36,767 nt of DNA from Porphyromonadaceae bacterium UBA4262. GTDB lineage: Bacteria > Bacteroidota > Bacteroidia > Bacteroidales > Muribaculaceae. The stretch covers positions 188,694 through 225,460 of the forward strand of contig DGWI01000048.1 of assembly GCA_002396085.1 (NCBI GenBank), in the 5' to 3' direction. A program made the translations under genes and the position numbers. This document shows, in pieces, positions 30,321-36,767 of this stretch (within the stretch, counting starts at the first letter, position 1; each line of letters starts with the position of its first letter). Below the pieces are notes generated by a model, which made no database searches, was not told the DNA's origin, and saw only the letters and a program-made list of their open reading frames with translations.

Positions 30321-30875
30321 ATGGCAAAGAAATGGATTTGCACCGTTTGTGGCTATGTCCACGAAGGTGATACCCCCCCCGAGAAATGTCCGCAGTGCAA
30401 GGTTCCCGCTAGCAAGTTCAAAGAACTGAACGAGGACGAGGGCCTGAAGTTTGTCGCCGAGCACACCCTGGGTGTTGCCAAGGGCGTTGACCCCGAAATT
30501 CTGCAAGGCCTGAAGGATCACTTCAACGGCGAGTGCAGCGAGGTGGGCATGTATCTGGCCATGTCGCGCCAGGCCGACCGTGAGGGCTATCCCGAGGTGG
30601 CCGAGGCATTCAAGCGCTATGCTTGGGAAGAGGCCGAGCACGCAGCCAAGTTCGCCGAACTGCTGGGCGAGGTCGTGTGGGACACCAAGACCAACCTGGA
30701 GAAACGCATGAACGCCGAGGCTGGCGCTTGCGAGGACAAGTTCCGCATCGCCAAACTGGCTAAGGCTCAGAACCTGGATGCCATCCACGACACCGTGCAT
30801 GAGATGGCTCGCGACGAGGCTCGCCACGGACAGGGCTTCCAGGGTCTGTACAACCGTTACTTCAAGAACAAGTAG
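30321..30875 (+). CDS. rubrerythrin with N-terminal rubredoxin domain
   Basis: 184 residues. The N-terminus is a rubredoxin-like iron site with two Cys pairs (CTVCGYVHEG and CPQCKVP). The rest is the four-helix ferritin-like domain with di-iron ligands in GECSEVGMYL, EEAEHAAKF, the EAGACEDKF helix and DEARHGQGF. The order, rubredoxin first, is that of reverse rubrerythrins, cytoplasmic peroxidases that reduce hydrogen peroxide in anaerobes. The strong consensus promoter suggests high expression. A 13-base inverted repeat follows the gene. Confidence 0.93.
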   Translation: MAKKWICTVCGYVHEGDTPPEKCPQCKVPASKFKELNEDEGLKFVAEHTLGVAKGVDPEILQGLKDHFNGECSEVGMYLAMSRQADREGYPEVAEAFKRYAWEEAEHAAKFAELLGEVVWDTKTNLEKRMNAEAGACEDKFRIAKLAKAQNLDAIHDTVHEMARDEARHGQGFQGLYNRYFKNK

Positions 30876-30916
30876 CCCCGACAAGGGAGATTCACACTCC
30901 CCCACTACCACAACAA

Positions 30917-30963
30917 TTGAGGCACTAGATGCTCTAGAGATTCTAGATGGTCTAGTGCCTCAA
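30917..30963. terminator. inverted repeat after rubrerythrin with TCTAGA units
   Basis: TTGAGGCACTAGA (30917-30929) pairs with TCTAGTGCCTCAA (30951-30963). The loop contains CTCTAGAGATTCTAGATGG, related in sequence to the nonamers at 7747-7782. It probably ends the rubrerythrin transcript. Confidence 0.6.
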
Positions 30964-30983
30964 GAAATAAAACAGCAAGAATA

Positions 30984-31685
30984 ATGACAATGCACAAGAT
31001 CCTGACCATGATGTCGTGCCTGATGATGGCGGTGACAGCCATGGCCCAGCAGAGTCCCTGGAGTTACGGAATCCAGGCGGGACTCACCGCCCACACCACC
31101 ACCAGCACGCTGAGCGACAACTTCAAGGGATGCGTGGGGTTCACGGCCGGCATCACCGCCGACTGGCAACGCCTGCGCCTCAAGGCCGACGTGACCTACG
31201 GGCAGCCGTCGTTCAAGAATCGCAACATGTACAGTGTTTATGATGCCAAGGGCCGCGACGCGCAACTCAATGCTGTCGCCAACGCATCGCATGTGGGCCT
31301 CTCGGCACAGGTGGGTTACACCGTGGCACGCATGGGCCGTCTGAGCATCACCCCCGCTGCCGGTCTCTACTACAGCCGTTACAGTTGGCGGTTGAACGAC
31401 ATCGAGTGGGACACCGATGAGCAGGGCGAGGAGTACTTCAAGGTCACCGACACACACAACACCTCGCAGGGGCGCATCAGTTGGATAGCCTCGGTCGACC
31501 TCGACATCCGCTTGCACGATGCCTACACCGACGTGCTGGGCACACAGCAGCGCCTGCGTTCGTCGCTGCGCATCACCCCCTGGGTGACACACATCAGCCA
31601 CAAGAGCGTGGTGCCCAGCGTCAGCGGTCTGCAACTGGGTGTCAATGTGGTCTATAGCGGCCTGCTCTCGTCGCTCGTGCCCTAA
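30984..31685 (+). CDS. outer-membrane beta-barrel-like protein
   Basis: 233 residues with a signal peptide (HKILTMMSCLMMAVTAMA) and a likely cleavage before QQSPWSYG. The mature part shows alternating short strands typical of small porin-like barrels: YGIQAGLTAHT, CVGFTAGITADWQRLRLKADVTYGQ, HVGLSAQVGYTVARMGRLSITPAAGLYYSRY, SSLRITPWVTHIS, GLQLGVNVVYSGLL. No specific family is recognised and the role is unknown. A start two codons later is equally possible (MTMHKIL). Confidence 0.7.
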   Translation: MTMHKILTMMSCLMMAVTAMAQQSPWSYGIQAGLTAHTTTSTLSDNFKGCVGFTAGITADWQRLRLKADVTYGQPSFKNRNMYSVYDAKGRDAQLNAVANASHVGLSAQVGYTVARMGRLSITPAAGLYYSRYSWRLNDIEWDTDEQGEEYFKVTDTHNTSQGRISWIASVDLDIRLHDAYTDVLGTQQRLRSSLRITPWVTHISHKSVVPSVSGLQLGVNVVYSGLLSSLVP

Positions 31686-31753
31686 TTGGCACAAAAATTG
31701 CACAATAACAGAAAAATATCATTCCTTGATTCTTGGTTTTCAATTAAAATAAC

Positions 31754-31761
31754 TACTTTTG
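31754..31761 (+). promoter_or_regulatory. -7 promoter element of the DUF4294 gene (TACTTTTG)
   Basis: TACTTTTGCAG lies five bases before the ATG at 31767, so the leader must be very short. No standard -33 element. Confidence 0.45.
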
Positions 31762-31766
31762 CAGCG

Positions 31767-32405
31767 ATGAAACGGATTGTCCTCACATTGATGGCCTTAG
31801 TGGCATGGTGCTTGCCCCAGCAGGTGCAGGCCCAGGTCGCCATTGACCAACTTGAGGTCCCCTCGGCGTTGCAGAAGGTTTTTGCGGGCTACTACCACTT
31901 TGTCGAGGCCGAGACACAAGACACCTTGATGATGATGGTGTTCAACCCCATCCGCGTCTATCCCCGCGAGCGATTCCGCAACAAGAAGGACGAGGAGTTC
32001 TACTGGAAGACAGTACGCGACATCAAGAAGACTTTGCCCTACGCCAAACTCATCAGCGCCACACTGCTCGAGACCTACGAGTACATGGGCACCTACCGCA
32101 ACGAGAAGGAGAAGCGGGCCTACATGGTGCAGTTTGAGAAACAAATCTTCAAGCAATACAAGCCCGTGATGAAGAAGATGACCAAGAACCAGGGAAAAAT
32201 GCTCATCAAACTCATCTATCGCGAGACTAATCAGGACAGCTACCACATCATCAAGGCATTCCTCGGTTCGTTCCGTGCAGGATTCTGGCAGACCTTCGGC
32301 AAGTTCTTCGGCGTGAGCCTCAAGCAGGGCTATCACCCCAACAAGAACAAGGACGACGCCATGATTGAGCGCATCTGCACACGCGTGGAGCAAGGAACAA
32401 TTTAA
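31767..32405 (+). CDS. DUF4294 protein, exported
   Basis: 212 residues from the ATG at 31767; the upstream open frame to 31686 crosses the promoter. The signal peptide (KRIVLTLMALVAWCLPQQVQA) ends before QVAIDQLEV. The family core is clear: VFNPIRVYPRERFRNKKDEEFYWKTVRDIKKTLPYAKLI, LLETYEYMGTYRNEKEK, QIFKQYKPVMKKMTKNQGKMLIKLIYRETNQDSYHIIKAFLGSFRAGFWQTFGKFFG, all as in Bacteroidetes DUF4294 proteins. The function is not known; being exported, it is likely periplasmic. Confidence 0.9.
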   Translation: MKRIVLTLMALVAWCLPQQVQAQVAIDQLEVPSALQKVFAGYYHFVEAETQDTLMMMVFNPIRVYPRERFRNKKDEEFYWKTVRDIKKTLPYAKLISATLLETYEYMGTYRNEKEKRAYMVQFEKQIFKQYKPVMKKMTKNQGKMLIKLIYRETNQDSYHIIKAFLGSFRAGFWQTFGKFFGVSLKQGYHPNKNKDDAMIERICTRVEQGTI

Positions 32406-32453
32406 TGAAGAATGAATAATGAAAAATTAAGAATGAATAATTAAGAATTAAGA
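32405..32453 (+). repeat. seven exactly phased heptads
   Basis: ATGAAGA, ATGAATA, ATGAAAA, ATTAAGA, ATGAATA, ATTAAGA, ATTAAGA run without interruption from the last base of the DUF4294 stop codon. This is one of the cleanest examples of the 7-base class in the window. Confidence 0.9.
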
Positions 32454-32480
32454 GCGCGCTGGCAGCGGGTAGTAGACCAT

Positions 32481-32535
32481 TTTCAATTCTCAATTAAACT
32501 TAATTCTCAATTCTCAATTCTCAATTCTCAATTAA
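32481..32535 (+). repeat. AATTCTC heptads before the lipoprotein gene
   Basis: TCTCAAT-type units are repeated at least six times, ending in AATTAAATAAGTAT in front of the ATG at 32544. The same units end the leaders of adk and the aminotransferase. Confidence 0.85.
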
Positions 32536-32543
32536 ATAAGTAT

Positions 32544-33590
32544 ATGAAGTTCAAGATATTTGCCATACTCACCCTGGCAGCAGTGCTGGCTGGTTGTGGC
32601 GACGAGCCCAAGCCCAATGTCGATGATGACAACGTCATCCAAGTCAAGGAAGAGGCCGACCGCACCGTGCTCATCGGTGCCAGCGACGGCTACATCTACA
32701 ACATGCAGGGCGGTGCCGTCTACGCCACACTGCCTGGCTGCACCGAGGTCACCTCCATGACCATGCACGGCGAGAACTACTACGCCACAGGCAAGACCGA
32801 TGATGGTCAGATGGCCTATTGGGCCAATGGCAGTGCCGTCGACTTGGGACACAACGGTTACTCGCACGACATCGTGCGCAATCACAATGACATCATCGTC
32901 ATGGGCGCAAATGATGCCGAGGCTCTGTTGATGGTCAATGGCGAAATGGCTCAATCGTGGAACAAAGATTTGTCCGGCGCAGTTGGCATCATCAAGAACA
33001 ACCAGCGCTATGGCATGGTTTGTAATACGGACGATGGTGTTGCATTCATCTTCAACAACAACTATACCAACTCGGCATCAACCAACGCACGTGCCACAGG
33101 GACCGACATCCTGTCCAATGCGCAGGGCGTGACATACTATGTGTCGGGCTACACCCACAGCATCGTCAATGGTGTTGAGGTTCAATCACCTTGCCTGTGG
33201 GTCAATGGGCAAGCCAAAGCCACCAGCCTTGATGTCAATTTCACCGAAAAGGAACAGAACAACCACACCTACAGCAGCGGCAGAGCCATGGACGTGGCAC
33301 ACAACAACCAGAACATCATCGCCGTCGGCAGCCGCAGCAACAGCACCACTCAGGTCGCCACCGTCTGGATCACTTCGTCGACCAACGAGGACAATGTCAG
33401 AACCTACTGGCAGCCCGATGGCAACGTAGAGGCCGAGGCAAGGAGTGTGTTGGTCTACGGCAGCGACGTCTACGTCATGACTGTCGAGCACAACCTCGAC
33501 ACCAACACCTGGTGCACTCGCATCTGGATGAATCACCAACTCAAGGGAACTGTCAACGGCATCGTCGGCCGCGGCTTTGCCGTCATCTAA
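32544..33590 (+). CDS. lipoprotein with beta-propeller-like repeats, function unknown
   Basis: 348 residues. The lipobox is LAGC (KIFAILTLAAVLAGCGDE), with acidic residues after the Cys, as in Bacteroidetes lipoproteins sent to the cell surface. The mature part shows repeated short strands with Asp/Gly turns (VLIGASDGYIYNMQGGAVYATL, YYATGKTDDGQMAYWANGS, IIVMGANDAEALLMVNGE, GVTYYVSGY, PCLWVNGQ, NIIAVGSRS, SVLVYGSDVYVMTVE), suggesting a propeller. No named domain is recognised. The glutaminyl cyclase starts 12 bases after its stop, so the two are in one operon. Confidence 0.75.
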   Translation: MKFKIFAILTLAAVLAGCGDEPKPNVDDDNVIQVKEEADRTVLIGASDGYIYNMQGGAVYATLPGCTEVTSMTMHGENYYATGKTDDGQMAYWANGSAVDLGHNGYSHDIVRNHNDIIVMGANDAEALLMVNGEMAQSWNKDLSGAVGIIKNNQRYGMVCNTDDGVAFIFNNNYTNSASTNARATGTDILSNAQGVTYYVSGYTHSIVNGVEVQSPCLWVNGQAKATSLDVNFTEKEQNNHTYSSGRAMDVAHNNQNIIAVGSRSNSTTQVATVWITSSTNEDNVRTYWQPDGNVEAEARSVLVYGSDVYVMTVEHNLDTNTWCTRIWMNHQLKGTVNGIVGRGFAVI

Positions 33591-33601
33591 ACAATTAAGG
33601 A

Positions 33602-34573
33602 ATGAAGATGCTATATGCAATGGTGGGGATGGCCATGATGGCCATGGCTTGTGGCAGCGGCAACAATGCCACCACTAACACCGAGAACAATACCGCCCAG
33701 ACTACAACCCAAACCATGACCTTCAGCGCCGACAGCGCCTACGCCTATGTCAAGCAACAGTGCGACATGGGACCGCGCGTGCCTGGCACGCCGGCGCACG
33801 AGCAGTGCGCACAGTGGCTCACCGCACAACTGGGTCGCTGGTGCGACACAGTCATCGTCCAGCAGGCACCAGTCACCACATTTGACGGCACGACGCTCAC
33901 ATGCAAGAACATCGTGGGCACATTCAACCCCGATGCCACCGACCGCATCCTGCTGCTGGCACACTGGGACTGCCGGCCCTGGGCCGACAACGACCCCGAC
34001 CCCTCGCTGCACAGACAGCCCGTCATGGGAGCCAACGATGCAGCCAGCGGCACGGCTGTAATCCTGGAACTGGCGCGACTCATGGCCGACAAGCGACCCG
34101 AGGTAGGCGTCGACTTGCTGCTGGTCGATGTCGAGGACTGGGGGCAGAACGAGGACGAGGACTCCTGGGCACTGGGCACACAACACTGGGCCAACAATCC
34201 GCATGTGGCGGGATATAAGGCAAACTTCGGCATCCTGCTCGACATGGTGGGAACCCGCGGAGCACGCTTCAGCCATGAGTACTTCTCGCTGCAGTATGCC
34301 CAGGGCGTTGTCGGCATGGTGTGGGAGGCAGCCAAGAAGGCCGGATACGGCAGTTACTTCGTCAATCAGCAGGGTGGTGCCATCACCGACGACCACGTGA
34401 TGGTCAACCGCATCGCCGGCATACCCACCATCGACATCATCGACATGAGGCCCGACAGCGAGACGGGCTTCTTCGACGGCTGGCACACCACACACGACAC
34501 ACTCGACCAGATTGACCCAGCCACGCTCAAGGCCGTCGGCCAGACTCTGGCCAATCTCATCGCCAACTGGTAA
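33602..34573 (+). CDS. glutaminyl-peptide cyclotransferase, Bacteroidetes type (M28-like), probable lipoprotein
   Basis: 323 residues with a lipobox-like AMAC near residue 17 (MLYAMVGMAMMAMAC). The M28/QC fold is shown by LLLAHWDCRPWADND, GANDAASGTAVILELARL (a zinc Asp), LLVDVEDWG (catalytic Glu followed by an Asp where mammalian QC has a second Glu), LLDMVG, and DIIDMRPDSETGFFDGWHTTHDTLDQI with the zinc His. The Glu-Asp pair is, to my knowledge, typical of Bacteroidetes QCs. It would cyclise N-terminal Gln of exported proteins to pyroglutamate. Several exported proteins in this window have a predicted mature N-terminus of Gln. An M28 aminopeptidase is the alternative. Confidence 0.86.
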   Translation: MKMLYAMVGMAMMAMACGSGNNATTNTENNTAQTTTQTMTFSADSAYAYVKQQCDMGPRVPGTPAHEQCAQWLTAQLGRWCDTVIVQQAPVTTFDGTTLTCKNIVGTFNPDATDRILLLAHWDCRPWADNDPDPSLHRQPVMGANDAASGTAVILELARLMADKRPEVGVDLLLVDVEDWGQNEDEDSWALGTQHWANNPHVAGYKANFGILLDMVGTRGARFSHEYFSLQYAQGVVGMVWEAAKKAGYGSYFVNQQGGAITDDHVMVNRIAGIPTIDIIDMRPDSETGFFDGWHTTHDTLDQIDPATLKAVGQTLANLIANW

Positions 34574-34603
34574 TCATCATGAAATATTCAAGTATCTGAA
34601 GTA

Positions 34604-34812
34604 GTTAACGTGAGTTCGATGAAATTTAAATCTGGAAATCAATGCGTTAGCAAATCCCCCTCTAAGTTAGAGGGGGTGCCCGAAGGGCGGGGGCGTGTGT
34701 CAAGCAGCCTGATTGCAACCACACACTCCTCCGGCGCTACGCGCCACCTCCCCTAACTTAGGGGAGGAACTGGTTCACAGCACTTTACTTTCGTCGAACT
34801 CACGATAGTTAA
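34604..34812. repeat. composite palindromic element: inverted pair of REP-like hairpins with outer inverted repeats
   Basis: Outer arms are 34604-34624 and 34789-34812 (GTTAACGTGAGTTCGATGAAA and an imperfect complement). Inside are two related modules in opposite orientation: CCCCCTCT/AGAGGGGG (34656-34676) with GCCCGAAGGGC and GTGTGT behind it, and ACACAC, GGCGCTACGCGCC and CCTCCCCTAA/TTAGGGGAGG (34747-34767). Where the arms differ, both sides of each hairpin differ together, so the hairpins are kept. It lies in the 412-base spacer 34574-34985, which holds no gene I can support. Confidence 0.8.
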
Positions 34813-34832
34813 GGAGTTGTGTAGTCAAGTGG

Positions 34833-34957
34833 AGTTAAGACGTCACACAGTCGTGGCAGTATGTTACAGACTGGCTGGCAAATACTAAAATGGTGGAAAA
34901 TTTGGTGCAACAAGAGCATTTGTCTTAACTTCTTTAACTCCTTAACTTCCTTAACTA
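34833..34957 (+). repeat. AGTTAAGAC/GTCTTAACT inverted repeat and 9-base TTAACT units
   Basis: AGTTAAGAC at 34833-34841 is the complement of GTCTTAACT near 34920-34928. CTTAACTTC, TTTAACTCC, TTAACTTCC, TTAACTAC follow as degenerate 8-9 base units up to 34957, shortly before the PhzF gene. No promoter motif is obvious here. Confidence 0.6.
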
Positions 34958-34985
34958 CTGACAAGAAGCCACCTTAGAAAGTAAA

Positions 34986-35837
34986 ATGAAATACTACATC
35001 GTCGACGCATTCACCCACACGCCGTTCGGGGGCAACCCGGCGGGCGTGGTGCTGCTGGGGCAGGACGGAGCCTTCCCGAGCGATGACCTGATGGTGCGCA
35101 TCGCTGCCGAACTGCGATACAGCGAGACCGCATTCGTGCAACAGAACAGCCCCGCAGAGTTCACCGTGCGCTACTTCACGCCCCGTGCCGAGGTCGACCT
35201 GTGCGGACACGCCACCATCGCCACATTCGGCACGCTGACCCGCGAGAGCATCGTGCCCGAGGGCACCCGGTGCCTCAATCACACCCTGGCGGGCGACCTG
35301 CAGGTCATCGCCGGGCAACAGGTGATGATGCAGATGGCCACGCCCACAGTCATCGACACAGCCGTCGACACCCGGCGGCTGCACCACATCATGGTGGGCG
35401 ACTCGCTCGACCGGTGGCCCACAATGCCCGTCGAGATTGTGTCGACCGGCCTGCCCGACATCATCATGCCGGTCGCCGATGTCGACGCGCTCAACGCCCT
35501 GCGCCCCGACATGGACGCCCTGTCAGCATTGAGCAGCCAACTGGCGGTCACGGGCGTACACGCCTTTGCCCTCACCGACGATGGACTGACGGCACACGTG
35601 CGCAACTTCGGTCCCCTCTACGGCGTGCCCGAGGAGAGCGCCACCGGCACCGCCAATGCCGCACTCACCCACTATCTGCACCGCCGCGGCCTCATCGCGC
35701 CGGGTGCCCAGTGCCGATTCATGCAGGGCGAGGCCATGCAGCGTCCATCGGTGGTGGCGACATCACTCCATGCCGACGGCACCATCTGGGTGGGGGGACA
35801 GTGTTGCATCGTCGCCCGCGGCCAACTGCTCGATTAG
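34986..35837 (+). CDS. PhzF-family isomerase/epimerase-like protein
   Basis: 283 residues with the PhzF hallmarks: YYIVDAFTHTPFGGNPAGVVLL at the N-terminus, ELRYSETAFVQ with the Glu, FTPRAEVDLCGHATIATF, and PEESATGTANAALTHYL in the second half. The fold is the two-domain diaminopimelate-epimerase-like barrel. Members catalyse isomerisations of small acids; most, like this one, stand alone with no phenazine genes nearby, so the substrate is unknown. The next gene has its own promoter. Confidence 0.9.
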   Translation: MKYYIVDAFTHTPFGGNPAGVVLLGQDGAFPSDDLMVRIAAELRYSETAFVQQNSPAEFTVRYFTPRAEVDLCGHATIATFGTLTRESIVPEGTRCLNHTLAGDLQVIAGQQVMMQMATPTVIDTAVDTRRLHHIMVGDSLDRWPTMPVEIVSTGLPDIIMPVADVDALNALRPDMDALSALSSQLAVTGVHAFALTDDGLTAHVRNFGPLYGVPEESATGTANAALTHYLHRRGLIAPGAQCRFMQGEAMQRPSVVATSLHADGTIWVGGQCCIVARGQLLD

Positions 35838-35879
35838 CCCCCAAGTCACCCCCGGCTGAATAGAAAAACACGATTTTTC

Positions 35880-35910
35880 TTGCCCGTTTGTGACGCTTGC
35901 AGTAACTTTG
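35880..35910 (+). promoter_or_regulatory. promoter of the TIM-barrel gene (TTG, 20 bases, TAACTTTG)
   Basis: TTG at 35880-35882 and TAACTTTG at 35903-35910 are separated by 20 bases. The start codon follows 23 bases after the -7 element. Confidence 0.65.
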
Positions 35911-35933
35911 CCGTCACCATTTCATAAACCATC

Positions 35934-36605
35934 ATGAACAAACATCCCGAATTGATTGTCATGCTCACCTGGCATGACTACACTGTCGAGAACGCCGCTC
36001 AGGTGTTTGAGCAATGCAAGGACTCGGCAGCACATTACTGGGGCTTCAAGGAGCACCCACTGCCACACGAGCAGATGCGGCAACTCTACAAGCGCATGCA
36101 CGACTGCGGCAAGACCACACTGATGGAGGTTGTGGCCTACACCGAGCCCGAAGGCCTTGAGGCCGCCCAACTGGCCGCCGAGTGCCAGTGCGACATCGTC
36201 ATGGGCACGAAATATAGCGACACCATCCGCGACTACTGCCACAGCCATGGCCTGCGCTACATGCCCTTTGTGGGCACCGTCACCGGCCGGCCGTCGGTGC
36301 TCCAGGGCACCATCGACGACATCGTGGCCGAGGCGCGTGCCCTGGTCGACAAGGGCGTGGACGGCATCGACCTGCTGGCCTATCGCTACACCGGCGACGT
36401 GGTGGCCCTGATGCAGGCAGTCACCGCTGCCGTCACGGTGCCCGTTGTCATGGCGGGCAGCATCGACTCGCGCGAACGCCTCGACCAGGTGAGCCAGAGC
36501 GGAGCATGGGCATTCACCATCGGCAGCGCATTCTTCGAGCACCGCTTCGGGCAGGAGTTTGCCGACCAGGTCGATGCCGTCTGCCACTACGTCTCCCGCC
36601 GATGA
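35934..36605 (+). CDS. TIM-barrel protein of unknown function (ribulose-phosphate-binding-barrel-like)
   Basis: 223 residues. The alternating strand-helix pattern is clear: ELIVMLTW, KTTLMEVVAYT, CDIVMGTKYSDTI, LRYMPFVGTV, GVDGIDLLAYRYTGD, VPVVMAGSIDS, AWAFTIGSAFFEHRF. The last two segments resemble the two-part phosphate-binding site of phosphate-binding barrels (AGSI and IGSAFF). A Glu in MEVV and Asp in DGIDLL may be catalytic. I do not recognise a named enzyme; N-acylmannosamine-6-phosphate epimerase-like or nicotinate phosphoribosyltransferase-like roles are possible but unsupported. It has its own promoter. Confidence 0.75.
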   Translation: MNKHPELIVMLTWHDYTVENAAQVFEQCKDSAAHYWGFKEHPLPHEQMRQLYKRMHDCGKTTLMEVVAYTEPEGLEAAQLAAECQCDIVMGTKYSDTIRDYCHSHGLRYMPFVGTVTGRPSVLQGTIDDIVAEARALVDKGVDGIDLLAYRYTGDVVALMQAVTAAVTVPVVMAGSIDSRERLDQVSQSGAWAFTIGSAFFEHRFGQEFADQVDAVCHYVSRR

Positions 36606-36618
36606 CGCTTTATCTCAC

Positions 36619-36743
36619 GCAGATTCTTTACCTCATGCGGATCATGCAGATTATACAGATAAGCTAACCCCGCGGATTCTTTAACTCATGCAGATCATGC
36701 AGATTATACAGATATGCTTATCTCGCAGATTGATTCCTCATGC
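36619..36743 (+). repeat. 53-base tandem repeat, about 2.4 copies, with 9-base subunits
   Basis: Copies start at 36619, 36672 and 36725 (the last only 19 bases). Each begins GCAGATTCTTTA or a close variant, followed by CTCATGC. Within each copy are nonamers CATGCAGAT / CATGCAGAT / TATACAGAT. No ORF is present. Confidence 0.85.
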
Positions 36744-36749
36744 TGACTT

Positions 36750-36767
36750 GTCCTGAAATGAGTTTAC
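36750..36767 (+). mobile_element. possible left end of another insertion sequence, cut by the window edge
   Basis: GTCCTGAAATGAGTTTAC agrees at 16 of 18 positions with the plus-strand sequence beginning at 12979 beside the IS3 fragment. If that sequence is an IS end, a further copy would start here and extend right. The evidence is a short match only. Confidence 0.4.

Noticed and set aside
34986..36605. Phenazine or other secondary-metabolite cluster around the PhzF-family gene
   Set aside because: No other biosynthetic genes are nearby and PhzF-like proteins are mostly not involved in phenazines.

Overview
The window looks like the chromosome of a Bacteroidales bacterium, possibly a gut-associated family with fairly high GC genes. 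The evidence is repeated TAnnTTTG-type -7 promoter elements (several with a TTTG about 20 bases upstream), no useful Shine-Dalgarno sites, AT-rich spacers, and Bacteroidetes-type families (DUF4294, probable DUF4919, N-terminal rubredoxin rubrerythrin, HDIG 7TM protein, Bacteroidetes-type glutaminyl cyclase). No rRNA, tRNA, CRISPR array or phage was seen. Most of the window is conserved housekeeping gene content. The unusual material is in the spacers and in one IS scar.

Layout, left to right. Positions 1-2400 hold a truncated polyferredoxin and a Tat-exported, ferredoxin-tailed aldo/keto reductase. Positions 2735-7720 hold a bifunctional Rel/SpoT (p)ppGpp enzyme, a PgpH-like 7TM-HD protein (predicted c-di-AMP phosphodiesterase) and a small membrane protein. 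Positions 7794-9834 hold two secreted proteins, one an esterase with a C-terminal extension. A 620-base repeat-rich spacer leads to an aspartate-type aminotransferase (10457-11653). Positions 11773-13014 are a scar: the C-terminal half of a TPR-type membrane regulator fused to a truncated IS3-family element. Next to it on the minus strand are adk and hpt, with a divergent NAD(P)HX repair enzyme. Positions 16212-19372 carry a DUF1294 protein and an overlapping pepD / acetyltransferase / SpoU methylase operon. Positions 19488-21720 are an ABC exporter pair. Then come a phosphopantetheinyl transferase (minus), a secreted prolyl oligopeptidase, an SH3 protein and rnhB (minus).

Positions 26308-29115 carry hutH and hutI for histidine breakdown. 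They face a BASS-type transporter (minus), followed by a rubrerythrin, an outer-membrane barrel-like protein, a DUF4294 protein, a lipoprotein and a lipoprotein-like glutaminyl cyclase. The right end has a composite palindromic element, a PhzF-family protein, a TIM-barrel protein of unknown role, a 53-base tandem repeat and what looks like the first bases of another IS.

The main patterns worth a second look are these. (1) Many spacers are built from 7-base (sometimes 9-base) phased degenerate repeats, several ending within a few bases of a start codon; three of them are copies of one element. (2) A palindromic pair of hairpin repeats at 34604-34812 shows compensatory differences between its arms. 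(3) The glutaminyl cyclase sits among exported proteins whose predicted signal-peptidase sites precede Gln. (4) The IS scar has broken up a regulator and possibly the usual adk neighbourhood. I did not find a clear new defence or biosynthetic system.
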